Assembly: GCF_006517175.1 (NCBI RefSeq)
Contig: NZ_CP041186.1
Location: forward strand, 5,359,074-5,423,073
DNA: 64,000 nucleotides
From: Persicimonas caeni
Lineage (GTDB): Bacteria > Myxococcota_A > Bradymonadia > Bradymonadales > Bradymonadaceae
Reading direction: 5' to 3'
The notes below the pieces were generated by a model, which ran no database searches, was not told the origin of the DNA, and worked only from the letters and a program-made list of their open reading frames with translations. Shown here piece after piece: positions 8,245 to 17,411 of this stretch. Made by a program: the position numbers and the translations under genes. The stretch's first letter is position 1. The number at the start of each line of letters is the position of its first letter.

Positions 8245-10311
8245 ATGAAGATCGTTTGCGGAAGCTGTGGAGCCAAGTACTCCATTGCCGACGAGAAGGT
8301 TCAGGGGAAAGTCTTCAAAATTCGCTGTAAGAAGTGCAGCAATGTGATCGTCGTCAAAGGTGATTCACAGCAAGCCGAAGACCACCAGCAGGAAGCTGCC
8401 GGTGACTCGAGCATGAGCGCCGCTTACGGCGGCACTTCGGGGGCCTCCGAATGGTACGTCGTGATTGACGGCGATCAGGTCGGCCCCATCAGCCCTGAAG
8501 AGATCGAGGCATATTACACTTCGGGCCGAGTCAACGCGGAGAGCTTCGCCTGGCGGGACGGCTTGAGCGACTGGCAGCCTCTGAGCGATCTCGAAGAGTT
8601 CGCCCACCTGACCCAGCACGACATGGGCAGTCCCGAAGACGCCACGGCCGTGGTCGAGTCGCCGTTCAACGATGCGGGCGGCGACTATGATGACGGCGGG
8701 GGCGAGTTCAACGAGGACGCCACCTCGGTGATGCCTGCCGATGATTTCCGTGCCCAGTTCGAGGAGCAAGACGCGGCGGCCAGCGCCGCAGCCGACGACG
8801 GGATGGGCTACGGCGACGATGGTGGCTACGACGCCGGCTACGATGACGGCGGCTATGATGCCTACGGCGACGGCGGCGGCGGCTACGACGATCAGTTTGG
8901 CAACGAAGCCGACAGCGGCGCCTATGCCGCCGACGGCGGCCAGGGTGGCTACGAAGGTTTCGGCGGTGCAGACGCCGGCTACGATGACGCTGGTGGCTAC
9001 GACGACGGTGGAAGCTACGACAGTGGCTACGACGACGGCGGCTACGACAGTGGCTACGACGACGGCGGAAGCTACGACGACGGCTATGACTCGGGACCCT
9101 CCAACGACGGCATGTTCGCCTCGTTCGACTCGGGCGCCGACGGCGGCGATTCGGGCTACGACGGCTTTGGCGGCATGGACGACGGTGGGGCCGAGGAGTC
9201 GGAGGGCGGCGTCCAGTCGGCCAACGACATGATCGGCCAGCGCAACGAAAACTCGGTTCTGTTCAGCCTTAGCAGCCTCGACTCGGTCGGTGCTGTGGGT
9301 GGCGGAGACGACGCTTCGGCAGGCGGTGGCGGCGATAGCGGTGGTGGCGGTGGTGCCGTCACCGAAGGATCGGGTCTCATCGACATCCAAAACCTCGCCT
9401 CGGCCCACAAAGCCATGAAGGGCGGCGGTGGCGGTGGCGGCGGCGCAAGTCCCATGGGCGGCCCGGCTGCCGGTGGCGACGACGATCCGTTCGGCGCCGG
9501 TACGATGAGCATGCCCGCGCTGATGCCAATGGGCAGCCACAAGTCCAACAAGGGCCTGATCATCGGCCTCTCCATCGGCGGCATCCTGCTCGTCGGCGGT
9601 ATCGCCGCGGCAGCCGTGCTTCTGCTAAACAAAGACGACAAACCCCAAGAGCCTCAGCAAAAGGTCGTCTACGTCGAGAAAGAGAGCGACGATAAAGACG
9701 AGAAGGACGACGAGAAGAAGTCGGCCGACGAAGAAGAAGCCGCCGCGGCAGCCAAAGCTGTCGAGGAGGGCGACGGGGCCAAGAAGGACGGCGAGGAGGC
9801 CGAGAAGGAGGGCGAGGACAAGGAAGAGAAAGCCTCCGCCAAGAAGGACGACGACAAGGGCAGTCGCAAGTCGACCACCACTCGACGCAAGAAGGACGAC
9901 GACAAGCCCAAGCGCACCGCCAAGAAGGAAGAGAAGAAGGACGACGACCTCGGCTCGCTCATCGATGGCATCGGAAAGGGCGGGAGCAAGTCGAGCGGCG
10001 GCGGATCGAAGCCCGAGCCCAAGAAGAGCGTGCCTCAAAAGCTGAGCCGCTCGATGGTCAAGAGCACTGTCGCCAAGTACAACGGCCGCATCCACAGCTG
10101 CTACACCGGCAGCAACCGCAACAAGATGGCCGGAACCGTGTTCGTTCGCTACACCGTCAAGCCCTCGGGCCGGGTGAGCGCGGCGAGCGTGACCACCGGC
10201 AAGTTCAAGGGCACCGACGTCGGCAAATGCGTCGAGCGCGTGGTGCGCCAGATGAAGTTCCCCGAGACGCAGAGCTCGCTGACGGTGAACTACCCGTTCA
10301 TCCTGAAGTAA
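8245..10311 (+). CDS. gltJ: Trans-envelope gliding protein, GltJ/AgmX-like (zinc ribbon, GYF, TM, TonB-like end)
   Basis: 688 residues from the ATG at 8245 (SD AGGAG at 8230). Order of parts: a C4 zinc ribbon (Cys5, 8, 28, 31); a GYF_2-like domain (~69-120, EWYVVIDGDQVGP); an Asp/Gly/Tyr-rich disordered region with YDDGGYDSGYDDGG repeats (~140-320); Gly-rich linkers; one transmembrane helix (~434-462, GLIIGLSIGGILLVGG); a Lys/Glu-rich periplasmic stretch; and a C-terminal AgmX/PglI-type TonB-like domain (~600-688, with two Cys, ending LTVNYPFILK). This layout is that of M. xanthus AgmX/GltJ, in which the cytoplasmic zinc ribbon and GYF contact the motility regulator machinery and the periplasmic end reaches the outer-membrane complex. 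Last gene of the block; a strong terminator follows. Confidence 0.82.
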   Translation: MKIVCGSCGAKYSIADEKVQGKVFKIRCKKCSNVIVVKGDSQQAEDHQQEAAGDSSMSAAYGGTSGASEWYVVIDGDQVGPISPEEIEAYYTSGRVNAESFAWRDGLSDWQPLSDLEEFAHLTQHDMGSPEDATAVVESPFNDAGGDYDDGGGEFNEDATSVMPADDFRAQFEEQDAAASAAADDGMGYGDDGGYDAGYDDGGYDAYGDGGGGYDDQFGNEADSGAYAADGGQGGYEGFGGADAGYDDAGGYDDGGSYDSGYDDGGYDSGYDDGGSYDDGYDSGPSNDGMFASFDSGADGGDSGYDGFGGMDDGGAEESEGGVQSANDMIGQRNENSVLFSLSSLDSVGAVGGGDDASAGGGGDSGGGGGAVTEGSGLIDIQNLASAHKAMKGGGGGGGGASPMGGPAAGGDDDPFGAGTMSMPALMPMGSHKSNKGLIIGLSIGGILLVGGIAAAAVLLLNKDDKPQEPQQKVVYVEKESDDKDEKDDEKKSADEEEAAAAAKAVEEGDGAKKDGEEAEKEGEDKEEKASAKKDDDKGSRKSTTTRRKKDDDKPKRTAKKEEKKDDDLGSLIDGIGKGGSKSSGGGSKPEPKKSVPQKLSRSMVKSTVAKYNGRIHSCYTGSNRNKMAGTVFVRYTVKPSGRVSAASVTTGKFKGTDVGKCVERVVRQMKFPETQSSLTVNYPFILK

Positions 10312-10332
10312 GCTTCTCGGTCAAACACCACG

Positions 10333-10365
10333 AAAAAGCCCCGCACGACTGGTGCGGGGCTTTTT
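10333..10365. terminator. Bidirectional intrinsic terminator
   Basis: AAAAAGCCCCGCAC / GTGCGGGGCTTTTT: a 14-bp perfect stem with a 5-nt loop, flanked by A- and T-runs. It sits between the convergent gltJ-like and rqcH-like genes and would stop transcription from both sides. Confidence 0.9.
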
Positions 10366-10396
10366 CCGTTCTTGAACTTACACCCTTGGCCGCGAG

Positions 10397-11920
10397 CTAC
10401 TTTTCGGTGGCGAGCAGGCGCTCGAGGCGCTCTTTTTCGATGGCGACGCCGATCGTCGAGGCGTCGGCCACAGTCACGCGCCCCGGCGGGAAGCCCTTGG
10501 GCTTGCGCACGTATTTGGCGCGCGTGTAGGTCACGTCGACGATCGTGTCGTCCTTGCCGCGCGAGAACCAGGCAGCCAGGGTCGCCGCGTCGAGCATGTC
10601 GTCGCTCTTGGGGCTCTCGTCGTTTTTGCGCATGCGCAGGAGCACGTGCGCCCCTGCCCAGTCCCGTGCGTGGAACCACATGTCACGGCCCCGGGCGACG
10701 CTCGTGCTGACCGTATCGTTGTCGGCGGCGCCGCGGCCGACCAGGATGGCCGTGCCGTGCTTGCTCTCGAACTCACGGTACGGCTTTCGCTCCTTTTTGC
10801 CCCCGCGCGTCTGACGTTGCTTTCGCTCCGGAGGGAGGATCCCCGCTGCCTCGATACGCTCGGCAAACGCTTCCAACGCTTCGAGATCGTCGCGGTATCC
10901 GTCCAACTCCTCGAGCGCTTCCTCGACGCGATCGCGGCTCTCCATCGACTCCAGGAGCCGCTCCTCGATCTGCTCGCGGGCGTCTTTGAGGCGATGGTAT
11001 TCGTGGAAGTACTGCTCGATATTGGCCTGTAGGTCGAGCGCCGGATCGAGCGGAATCTCGACCACGGGCATCGCCTCGTCGTAGAAGTCCGGCACTTCGA
11101 CCGACTCGGCGCCGCGCTCGACCTTGCCCCAGGCCGACTGGAGCAACTCGCCGCGGCGTTTGTATTCGTCGGCCTCCTCGGCACGTTCGAGGTCGCCTTC
11201 GACGTGGCCGATCCGCCGCTCGAGGCGCTTTCTCCGTCGTTTCAGGCGCGATTCGACCTTGCTGAGCAGTTCGTCGAGTTCGCGCTCGTGTTTGGCCTTG
11301 CCGTAGTGCGCGGCGACGGCCCGGGAGCGTTCGAAGTTGTCCGCGGGGCGCGCGTCGAGCTCGAAGCGCACTTCCGAGCCGATTGAGGGATCGGGCGGGG
11401 GCGGTGGGGGCTCGTATGGTTTGCCTCGGCCGAGCTCGCGCCCGCCGAGCACGGCGTCGTCGAGTTGACCGATGATCATGTCGTGGGCGTCGAGCAAGAA
11501 CCAGTTGGCGTGGCGGCCGGTCAGCTCGACGACGAGCGCGACGGGCATCCGGGGCGCGCGCTCGTCCTCGTCTTCAGGATCGGGCTCCCAGTCGGGATCG
11601 ACCGCCTCCAGATCGAAGCGCACAATGCGGTCTTGGCTAAGTTGGCGAACTCCCTCGAAAAGCGCGCCCTCGAGCCACTTGCGCAGCTGCATCGTAAATG
11701 CCGACGGCTTGGGCGGCTGGGTCGGGCGGTCGTCGACGAAATGAATCCGGGTCAGATTCGGTTCCGTACACAGAAGCAACCGATGAGTGCGTCCGGGCTC
11801 GCGAAGCTGCAAGACGCGCGTCTGCCGGTCAGCCTCCAGTACTCGCTGGATCACCGCGCGGCCCGCCAACGGGCAGATCTCGTCGAGAATCAGCTCAATT
11901 TCGGCTCGAGATAGAGTCAT
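10397..11920 (-). CDS. rqcH: RqcH/NFACT family ribosome quality-control protein
   Basis: 507 residues. An N-terminal NFACT-N-like domain contains the pair Asp97-Arg98 (in LSQDRIV), at the same numbering as the DR motif needed for Ala-tailing by Bacillus RqcH. A charged coiled-coil (~215-385, KVESRLKRRRKRLERR) follows. The C-terminal NFACT-R domain (~395-507) holds typical segments (DMWFHARDWAGAHVLLR; YTRAKYVRKPKGFPPGRV). It probably binds stalled 60S-like 50S subunits with peptidyl-tRNA and directs C-terminal tailing for degradation. It stands alone, convergent to the gliding block. Older names are fibronectin-binding or FbpA-like protein. Confidence 0.85.
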   Translation of the reverse strand: MTLSRAEIELILDEICPLAGRAVIQRVLEADRQTRVLQLREPGRTHRLLLCTEPNLTRIHFVDDRPTQPPKPSAFTMQLRKWLEGALFEGVRQLSQDRIVRFDLEAVDPDWEPDPEDEDERAPRMPVALVVELTGRHANWFLLDAHDMIIGQLDDAVLGGRELGRGKPYEPPPPPPDPSIGSEVRFELDARPADNFERSRAVAAHYGKAKHERELDELLSKVESRLKRRRKRLERRIGHVEGDLERAEEADEYKRRGELLQSAWGKVERGAESVEVPDFYDEAMPVVEIPLDPALDLQANIEQYFHEYHRLKDAREQIEERLLESMESRDRVEEALEELDGYRDDLEALEAFAERIEAAGILPPERKQRQTRGGKKERKPYREFESKHGTAILVGRGAADNDTVSTSVARGRDMWFHARDWAGAHVLLRMRKNDESPKSDDMLDAATLAAWFSRGKDDTIVDVTYTRAKYVRKPKGFPPGRVTVADASTIGVAIEKERLERLLATEK

Positions 11921-12010
11921 AGAACGCAGAAAAGCTTGAAAAGATCGTCAATCGTGCAACAGTGACGGTTGGACACGTATGTACCGTAGCAGTTTCGACC
12001 AGGAACAGCG

Positions 12011-12799
12011 ATGAAGTCGATGTGGTTCGGGCGTCTCGTGACGCTACTTCTCTTTTCGGTCATGGCCGCCACCACGGTCACCGTAGGCACCGGTTGTGCC
12101 ACGACCGGGAAGAAAGAAGAAAACAAAAAGATCAAAGACGCCGACTGGCACTACAAGATGGGCGCCGGTTATTTCGAGTCACGTGAGATCCCGCTGGCGA
12201 TCCGCGAGTTGCACACGGCTCTGAAGATGAACCCGGACCATTTCGAGGCCCACCACCTCCTCGGGTTCATCTATATGGGGCGTCGCGAATATCCCAAGGC
12301 GATCCAGCACTTCAAAGAGACGCTGCGGATCAAGCCGGATTATCACTTCGCCAAGAACAATTTGGGCACGGTCTACTTGTCCATGGAGCGCTGGAAGGAG
12401 GCGGGCGAGATCTTCTCGCAGCTTCTCGAGGAGCCGCTCTACACCACGCCCGAGCTCGCCCACAACAACCTGGGCTGGGCCTATTTTAACCGTCGGCGCT
12501 ACCAAAAGGCCGTCGAGCACTTCAAGATGGCGATCTTTTTGAAGCCCCAGATGTGCCTGGCCTACAACAACCTGGGCCGAAGCTACGAGGCGTTGCGCCA
12601 GAGCCACAGGGCCGTGCGCAACTATCGCAAGGCGATCGAGAAGTGCCCCCAAAATTACGCCGAGCCTCACTTCCACCTGGCCAAGCTGCTGCAGAGCCAG
12701 GGAGATCCGAGCGCGCGCGCTCACTTCGAGAAGTGCCTCGAGATGCAACCCGATTCGAATCTCGGTGACCGCTGCCGTCAGTACCTGCAGGTGCCTTGA
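12011..12799 (+). CDS. tgl: TPR lipoprotein, Tgl/PilF/PilW-like secretin pilotin
   Basis: 262 residues. A signal peptide ends in a lipobox-like GTGC (Cys ~29), then about six TPRs: DADWHYKMGAGYFESREIPL, HHLLGFIYMGRREYPKAI, KNNLGTVYLSMERWKEA, HNNLGWAYFNRRRYQKAV, YNNLGRSYEALRQSHRAV. Size and repeat count fit M. xanthus Tgl and Pseudomonas PilF, outer-membrane lipoproteins that assemble the PilQ secretin. A complete pilMNOPQ operon lies 23 kb away in this window, which supports the role. The stop codon overlaps the start of the L,D-transpeptidase gene (TGATG), so the two are translationally coupled. Confidence 0.8.
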   Translation: MKSMWFGRLVTLLLFSVMAATTVTVGTGCATTGKKEENKKIKDADWHYKMGAGYFESREIPLAIRELHTALKMNPDHFEAHHLLGFIYMGRREYPKAIQHFKETLRIKPDYHFAKNNLGTVYLSMERWKEAGEIFSQLLEEPLYTTPELAHNNLGWAYFNRRRYQKAVEHFKMAIFLKPQMCLAYNNLGRSYEALRQSHRAVRNYRKAIEKCPQNYAEPHFHLAKLLQSQGDPSARAHFEKCLEMQPDSNLGDRCRQYLQVP

Positions 12800-15072
12800 T
12801 GCGTTCGTCGCACCCCCGCCGTAAACGTTTGTCCTCGCCGTCGATGACCCGCTGGACGATCGGCGCGCTGTTATGCGCGTTGATCGGAGCCGGCGCGTTG
12901 TCGAGCGGCTGCAACGACTCTGCCCGGGCCACCACGGAGGTGGCCACGCCCGTCGATCCGACACGGGTGTGGGTCGAGAGCTTCTTGCCGAACCTGAACA
13001 CGGAACTGCGCCGTCACGCCGAGGCTGTGGCAACGGGCAAGGCGCTCAAAACGTATCTGGCCCGCGAGGCGCGCCGCTCGTGGAACGCGCGCGTGGCCGG
13101 TGGCATCAAGTACGCCGATCTGTTCGAAAAGCTCTACGACAAGCGCGATTACCACAAGGCCTTCGCCCAGTCCGACGGGATGACCACGCGGGGTGAGGCG
13201 ATCTTGGAGGTTCTGCTCGACTCGGAGCGTCACGCGCTCGACTCGAGTCCGTATCACGTCGCGCGCATCCAGACGCTCGTGGCCAACCTCGAGCGGGTGA
13301 CCGAGGGCGAGCCGGCCTGGCAGGGAATCAGCTTGACGGCCGATGAAGCCAACGAGTTGGTCGGGTGGCTCAAGGCACATGAACTCGACCCGGCCGATCC
13401 TGACACGCGCATCAAAGTGCTCAGCGCGCTGGTGGGCGCGTCGACCCGTGGGGTGGGCAACAAGGGCGTGCTGGCGAGTCCGGCGCCGCGAATCACCGGC
13501 CAGATGGACCAATTTCTCGACGCGTTCGAGAAATCGGCGGAGCTGACCGCCGAGCTCGAGCTGCGGGTGGCCGACGGCGCCCTCCGGTACGCGCGCGACA
13601 TGAAGCACTTTAACCTCGCCCGGCAGGACTGGCGCGACTTGCGCGACGCCGGTGGTTCCAAGGCGCTGATCTATGGCCGGCTGGAAAAGACGTATAAGGA
13701 ACTGGGCAAGGCGTCGCCTACGGAGGTCAAGGCGGTGATGGCAGCCTTGGCGCCGAGTCACCCGCAATACGAAAAGCTGCTCGACGTGCTCGCCCGCTAT
13801 CGCGCGATCGCTGCCGACGGTGGCTGGGAGCGTGTGCGTCCCACCAGCCTCGACATCGGTCACCGCTCCAAACGCGTCGAGGCGCTTCGCCGGCGCTTGG
13901 CCGCAGAGGGCTTCTTGCCGTCGGCCGACGAGCAGCACGCCGCCGGTGACAACGGAGGTCGACCCGATCCAGCCAAGCCCGGCGCGACTGGAGCGCGGGC
14001 GGCTCGAGCCAACGACGATGCGGCTGCAGAGCCGGCTGCCGAGGCTCACGCGGACGTGGAGACCGACGCCACCGACTCGCCGCAGGAACCGGACCCGCAG
14101 GTCGTCGACGAGCAACTGGTCGAGGCGGTCAAGAGTTATCAGGAGACGCACCAGTTCCGCCCCGACGGTGATCCGACGCCCGGGGTGTGGCGCAGCCTCA
14201 ACTTGCCTGTCTCGCGCCGCATCGAGCAGATCGAGCTGGCCATCCAGCGCTGGCGTGAGTCGCACTACCAGGGCGAAAAAGACTTCATCATGGTCAATAT
14301 CCCCGACTTTCACGCCGAGGTCTTTCGCGGCGGCGAGCGCGCGATGCGCTTTCGAGTGGTCACGGGGAACAAAAAGCGCACCTGCAATGAAGAGACCGGC
14401 AAGTGGGAGTATCCCAACGCCACCCCGATACAGATGGCCGAACTCGACCACGTGATCGTCAATCCGTACTGGTACGTGCCCCAGCGGATCGTGCGCGAGG
14501 AACTCGAGCCGAAGATGAGCCGAGACCCGGATTACCTCGAAAAGAAGAACTACGAGAAAGTCATGATGGGGGGCAAGGAGACGATTCGCCAGAAGCCGGG
14601 CGACGACAACGCGCTGGGACGGGTGAAGTTCATCTTCCCCAACCCGCACAACACCTACATGCACGATACCCCACAGAAGAAGTATTTCGACTACCCGGTG
14701 CGCGCCTTTAGCCACGGGTGCATGCGCGTGCACAAGCCGTTCGAGCTGGCACGCCACCTGCTCGAAAACGATCCCAACGGCAAGGAGTACGACTTCGACG
14801 AACTCCTCGAAAAAGAGCGCCAGAAGTATATCGAGCTGGCCGCGAAGATGCCGGTCTTCGTCGAGTACTACACCGTGCGCGTCGACGATCAGGGACGCCC
14901 GCACTTTTTGGCCGACATCTATCGCTACGACCGCGCCCGCCTGGTCGATGATCCCGAGGAGGCCGAGAAACTGGCCGACTGCCGCGTTCGCACCCGCAAG
15001 CGCAAGGCCGTCGAGGTTGAAGAGGGCTCCGACGAGCAACCCGAAGGCGTCGACGAAGATCTGGGCCCGTAA
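12799..15072 (+). CDS. L,D-transpeptidase lipoprotein, YcbB/LdtD type
   Basis: 757 residues from the ATG overlapping the pilotin stop. A lipobox-like segment (GALSSGC) follows a hydrophobic stretch, so it is probably a lipoprotein. An N-terminal helical region (~60-340) is followed by a peptidoglycan-binding-like segment interrupted by an Ala/Asp/Glu-rich insert (~375-430). The YkuD catalytic domain spans ~490-690 with the active-site motif SHGCMRVHKPFELA (nucleophile Cys641, His639). The scaffold HVIVNPYWYVPQRIVREEL is characteristic of the large YcbB class. It makes 3-3 cross-links or attaches proteins to peptidoglycan. Coupling to a secretin pilotin hints at wall remodelling where the pilus secretin passes. 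Confidence 0.85.
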   Translation: MRSSHPRRKRLSSPSMTRWTIGALLCALIGAGALSSGCNDSARATTEVATPVDPTRVWVESFLPNLNTELRRHAEAVATGKALKTYLAREARRSWNARVAGGIKYADLFEKLYDKRDYHKAFAQSDGMTTRGEAILEVLLDSERHALDSSPYHVARIQTLVANLERVTEGEPAWQGISLTADEANELVGWLKAHELDPADPDTRIKVLSALVGASTRGVGNKGVLASPAPRITGQMDQFLDAFEKSAELTAELELRVADGALRYARDMKHFNLARQDWRDLRDAGGSKALIYGRLEKTYKELGKASPTEVKAVMAALAPSHPQYEKLLDVLARYRAIAADGGWERVRPTSLDIGHRSKRVEALRRRLAAEGFLPSADEQHAAGDNGGRPDPAKPGATGARAARANDDAAAEPAAEAHADVETDATDSPQEPDPQVVDEQLVEAVKSYQETHQFRPDGDPTPGVWRSLNLPVSRRIEQIELAIQRWRESHYQGEKDFIMVNIPDFHAEVFRGGERAMRFRVVTGNKKRTCNEETGKWEYPNATPIQMAELDHVIVNPYWYVPQRIVREELEPKMSRDPDYLEKKNYEKVMMGGKETIRQKPGDDNALGRVKFIFPNPHNTYMHDTPQKKYFDYPVRAFSHGCMRVHKPFELARHLLENDPNGKEYDFDELLEKERQKYIELAAKMPVFVEYYTVRVDDQGRPHFLADIYRYDRARLVDDPEEAEKLADCRVRTRKRKAVEVEEGSDEQPEGVDEDLGP

Positions 15073-15235
15073 GTCTCCTCCCGGCACGTGGGATTTCGCC
15101 CCCCTTCGGGGAGCAGGATGCATGTGCGGCGAATATGGCGCCGTGTTACCCGCAAAACACAGAGTTCGGTTGATGATACGCGCTTGACGGGGTATTTGTG
15201 GGGGAGAACGATTTTAGAGTAGGTCGGACCACCGA

Positions 15236-16687
15236 ATGTTTCATATCAAGACCGACATCCGGCAGTACAAGTGTGAAACCACTGCCAAAGTCGAGCGCCT
15301 GATCCGCAACTGGGTCATCCGCCCCTCCGATCTGATCTACAACGCCGACGAGAAGACTTGGAGTCCGATCGGCCAACATCCTGCGTTCGACGATATCTTT
15401 GCAGTCATCGAGCAGGAGGAGGCCAACGAGCCCGACACGATCGTGACCGAGGCCCCCTCTGAAGTGGGAGCCGAGCACGAAGTCGAGCCGGGCGCCGAAC
15501 TCGAAGGCGATCTCGAAGCAGACGGGGGCGGACTCCACGCCGACAGCGAAGAGATCACCAACGTCACCGAGGCCCCCTCGGAGCCCGCTGCCGACGACGA
15601 CGAGACCACCGATGTGCGCGAGGATCCGCGTGCAGCCCATACCGACGAGCAAGACGCAGTGCCGGCGCCTCCGGAGGCGCCCGAGGACGTCGAAGGGCTC
15701 ATTCGTGATTCCGACGAAATCACGATGATGACCGACAAGACCCTCGAGATGATGCGCGAGGAGGCCGGAGAGCCTGCGCTCGAAGAGGAAGAGGCGGCCG
15801 AAGAGCCGACTCAGGTCGTCGATTGCGACGAGGTGCTCGAAGAAGACAGCGAGCCGGCCGAGGCGTCCGATGACGCCGACGAGCCCGACGAGACCGCCGA
15901 GGCCGTCGAGGCTGAAAAGTCGACGGGCAAAGGCCGGCATGGCCTGCCCGAAGAGGTCTTCGTTACCGACGAAATCCCGCGTCAGAATGTCCAGCAGGCC
16001 GTACTCGACGAGCTCGGCGAGCTCGAAGAGGAGGTCGACGAGGACGTCGAGGACGACGAGGTCACCGAAGTCGTCAACCAGGAGGAGAAGCGGCCTCGCT
16101 GGCGCATCGTCATGTCAGACGACGTCGACGACGAGGCCGAGTCTGACGAGGATTTCGAAGAAGACGAGTCGGGCGACGCTGTCGAAGAAGACGAGTCGGC
16201 CGACGAGGCGCTTGAAGACGACGAGCACGAAGAGACGCTCGAAGAGGAGAGCGACGAAGACCTCGACGAGATGCTCGACGAGGCAGCCGAACTCGTGGGG
16301 TTGGGCGAAGATTCGGAGTCCGACCCGGTCGATATCGACGGGGTGGACCTCGAGCCAGTGGAGGACGAGCCGCGCGAGCGCGCCGAGACACCGGTCAAGG
16401 CGGTGGAGGTCGAGGAGTTTGTCTCCGAGGGCTATAAGCTGCCGCTGCCCGTCGATATCAGCCCCTCGGCCGAGGATATTCGTCTGGGCCTGAAGCACTC
16501 GCGAGTGGGCAAACGGGCCAAAGACGCGGTCTTCCCGTATCCCGAGCCCAAGAAGAAGGGCGAGGTGGCCAAGCGTGTCTTCGATCTCGACCCCGAGGAT
16601 CCGAAAGATCACTCACTATTTATCGTGGCCGCCTTCGTCATCGGCATGCTGGTCTTGATCGTCGGCGCGGTGACGTTCTTCGGTTGA
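15236..16687 (+). CDS. Acidic tail-anchored protein with GYF-like N-terminal domain
   Basis: 483 residues, function not known. Residues ~1-62 look like a small GYF/SH3-like domain (MFHIKTDIRQYKCETTAKVE, WVIRPSDLIYNADEKTWSPI). The middle ~350 residues are very rich in Glu and Asp with Ser/Thr and probably disordered. Residues ~425-457 are basic to neutral, and a single hydrophobic helix (~458-480, SLFIVAAFVIGMLVLIVGAV) ends the protein. There is no signal peptide, so the N-terminus is probably cytoplasmic with a C-terminal anchor. Two other proteins in this window (at 8245 and 28742) share the plan of small N-terminal domain, acidic region and single membrane helix. Confidence 0.65.
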   Translation: MFHIKTDIRQYKCETTAKVERLIRNWVIRPSDLIYNADEKTWSPIGQHPAFDDIFAVIEQEEANEPDTIVTEAPSEVGAEHEVEPGAELEGDLEADGGGLHADSEEITNVTEAPSEPAADDDETTDVREDPRAAHTDEQDAVPAPPEAPEDVEGLIRDSDEITMMTDKTLEMMREEAGEPALEEEEAAEEPTQVVDCDEVLEEDSEPAEASDDADEPDETAEAVEAEKSTGKGRHGLPEEVFVTDEIPRQNVQQAVLDELGELEEEVDEDVEDDEVTEVVNQEEKRPRWRIVMSDDVDDEAESDEDFEEDESGDAVEEDESADEALEDDEHEETLEEESDEDLDEMLDEAAELVGLGEDSESDPVDIDGVDLEPVEDEPRERAETPVKAVEVEEFVSEGYKLPLPVDISPSAEDIRLGLKHSRVGKRAKDAVFPYPEPKKKGEVAKRVFDLDPEDPKDHSLFIVAAFVIGMLVLIVGAVTFFG

Positions 16688-16708
16688 TCGCCGCCAGATT
16701 TACCCCCC

Positions 16709-17386
16709 CTAGAGCGGTCGCGACAGAAACTTCGACCCGCGCACTGCGTATCGCCACGGCCACTCGGCCGACTCGCCGACCGTTTTGGGGTTGAGTCCGA
16801 TGCGCGACCCCCTCCCGATTTCGAGAGCATCGAGCCCACGCACCGGTACCCCGTGGGTCAGCATCAACTCGCCACCGTCGAGCAGACTCTCGTTGAATGA
16901 GCAGTCGATACCCATCGCCTGGCAGATCTTGCCCGGGCCGCTGAGCAGATTCTTTTGCACCGTTAACGGCATCGAGTCGTCATAGCGATCGAAAAGCCCG
17001 CGGTCCTTGGCCATCTGATCGAGGCCCTCGAGCGGCTGCAGCGCGCGAATCAGCAGCGCCGATGGCCGCTGGTCGGCCGGGGCGACCACGTTCAAGCAGT
17101 GGTACATGCCGTAGATCTTGTAGACGTAGGCACTCCCCGGCTCCCCGAACATCGGCGCGGTCCGCTCGGTGGGCACGCCGGTGTTGGCGTGGCTGGCAGG
17201 ATCTTCGGCGTAGCCATACACCTCGACCTCCAAGATACGCCCGGTCAAGCGCTGCCCGCCCGGCAACACACGCACGATGTCGCGGCCCAGCAGATCGTGG
17301 GCCAACTCGTGCGGATCGCGTTGGTAAAAGTGAAGCGGCAGTGGGCGCAGGGTTCGTTCGGAGACCTCGGCAAACGTCGACTTCAT
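16709..17386 (-). CDS. DNA-3-methyladenine glycosylase, AAG/MPG family
   Basis: 225 residues from the Met followed by KSTFAEVSE; longer starts upstream lack family sequence. Family segments are clear: LARDL-like ELAHDLLGRDIVRVLPGG, ILEVEVYGYAEDPASH (catalytic Glu region), AYVYKIYGMYHCLNVV and LLSGPGKICQAMGI. It removes alkylated purines such as 3-methyladenine as the first step in base-excision repair. It converges with the acidic GYF-like gene at its 3' end and follows a lipoprotein gene on the same strand by about 25 nt, so they may share a transcript. Confidence 0.9.
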   Translation of the reverse strand: MKSTFAEVSERTLRPLPLHFYQRDPHELAHDLLGRDIVRVLPGGQRLTGRILEVEVYGYAEDPASHANTGVPTERTAPMFGEPGSAYVYKIYGMYHCLNVVAPADQRPSALLIRALQPLEGLDQMAKDRGLFDRYDDSMPLTVQKNLLSGPGKICQAMGIDCSFNESLLDGGELMLTHGVPVRGLDALEIGRGSRIGLNPKTVGESAEWPWRYAVRGSKFLSRPL

Positions 17387-17411
17387 GGGCTCTCGGGTTT
17401 GCGGTTGGATA

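Noticed and set aside
10397-11920. Fibronectin-binding adhesin
   Set aside because: The old FbpA name is misleading: NFACT-N with Asp97-Arg98, coiled coil and NFACT-R identify a ribosome quality-control factor, and there is no export signal.
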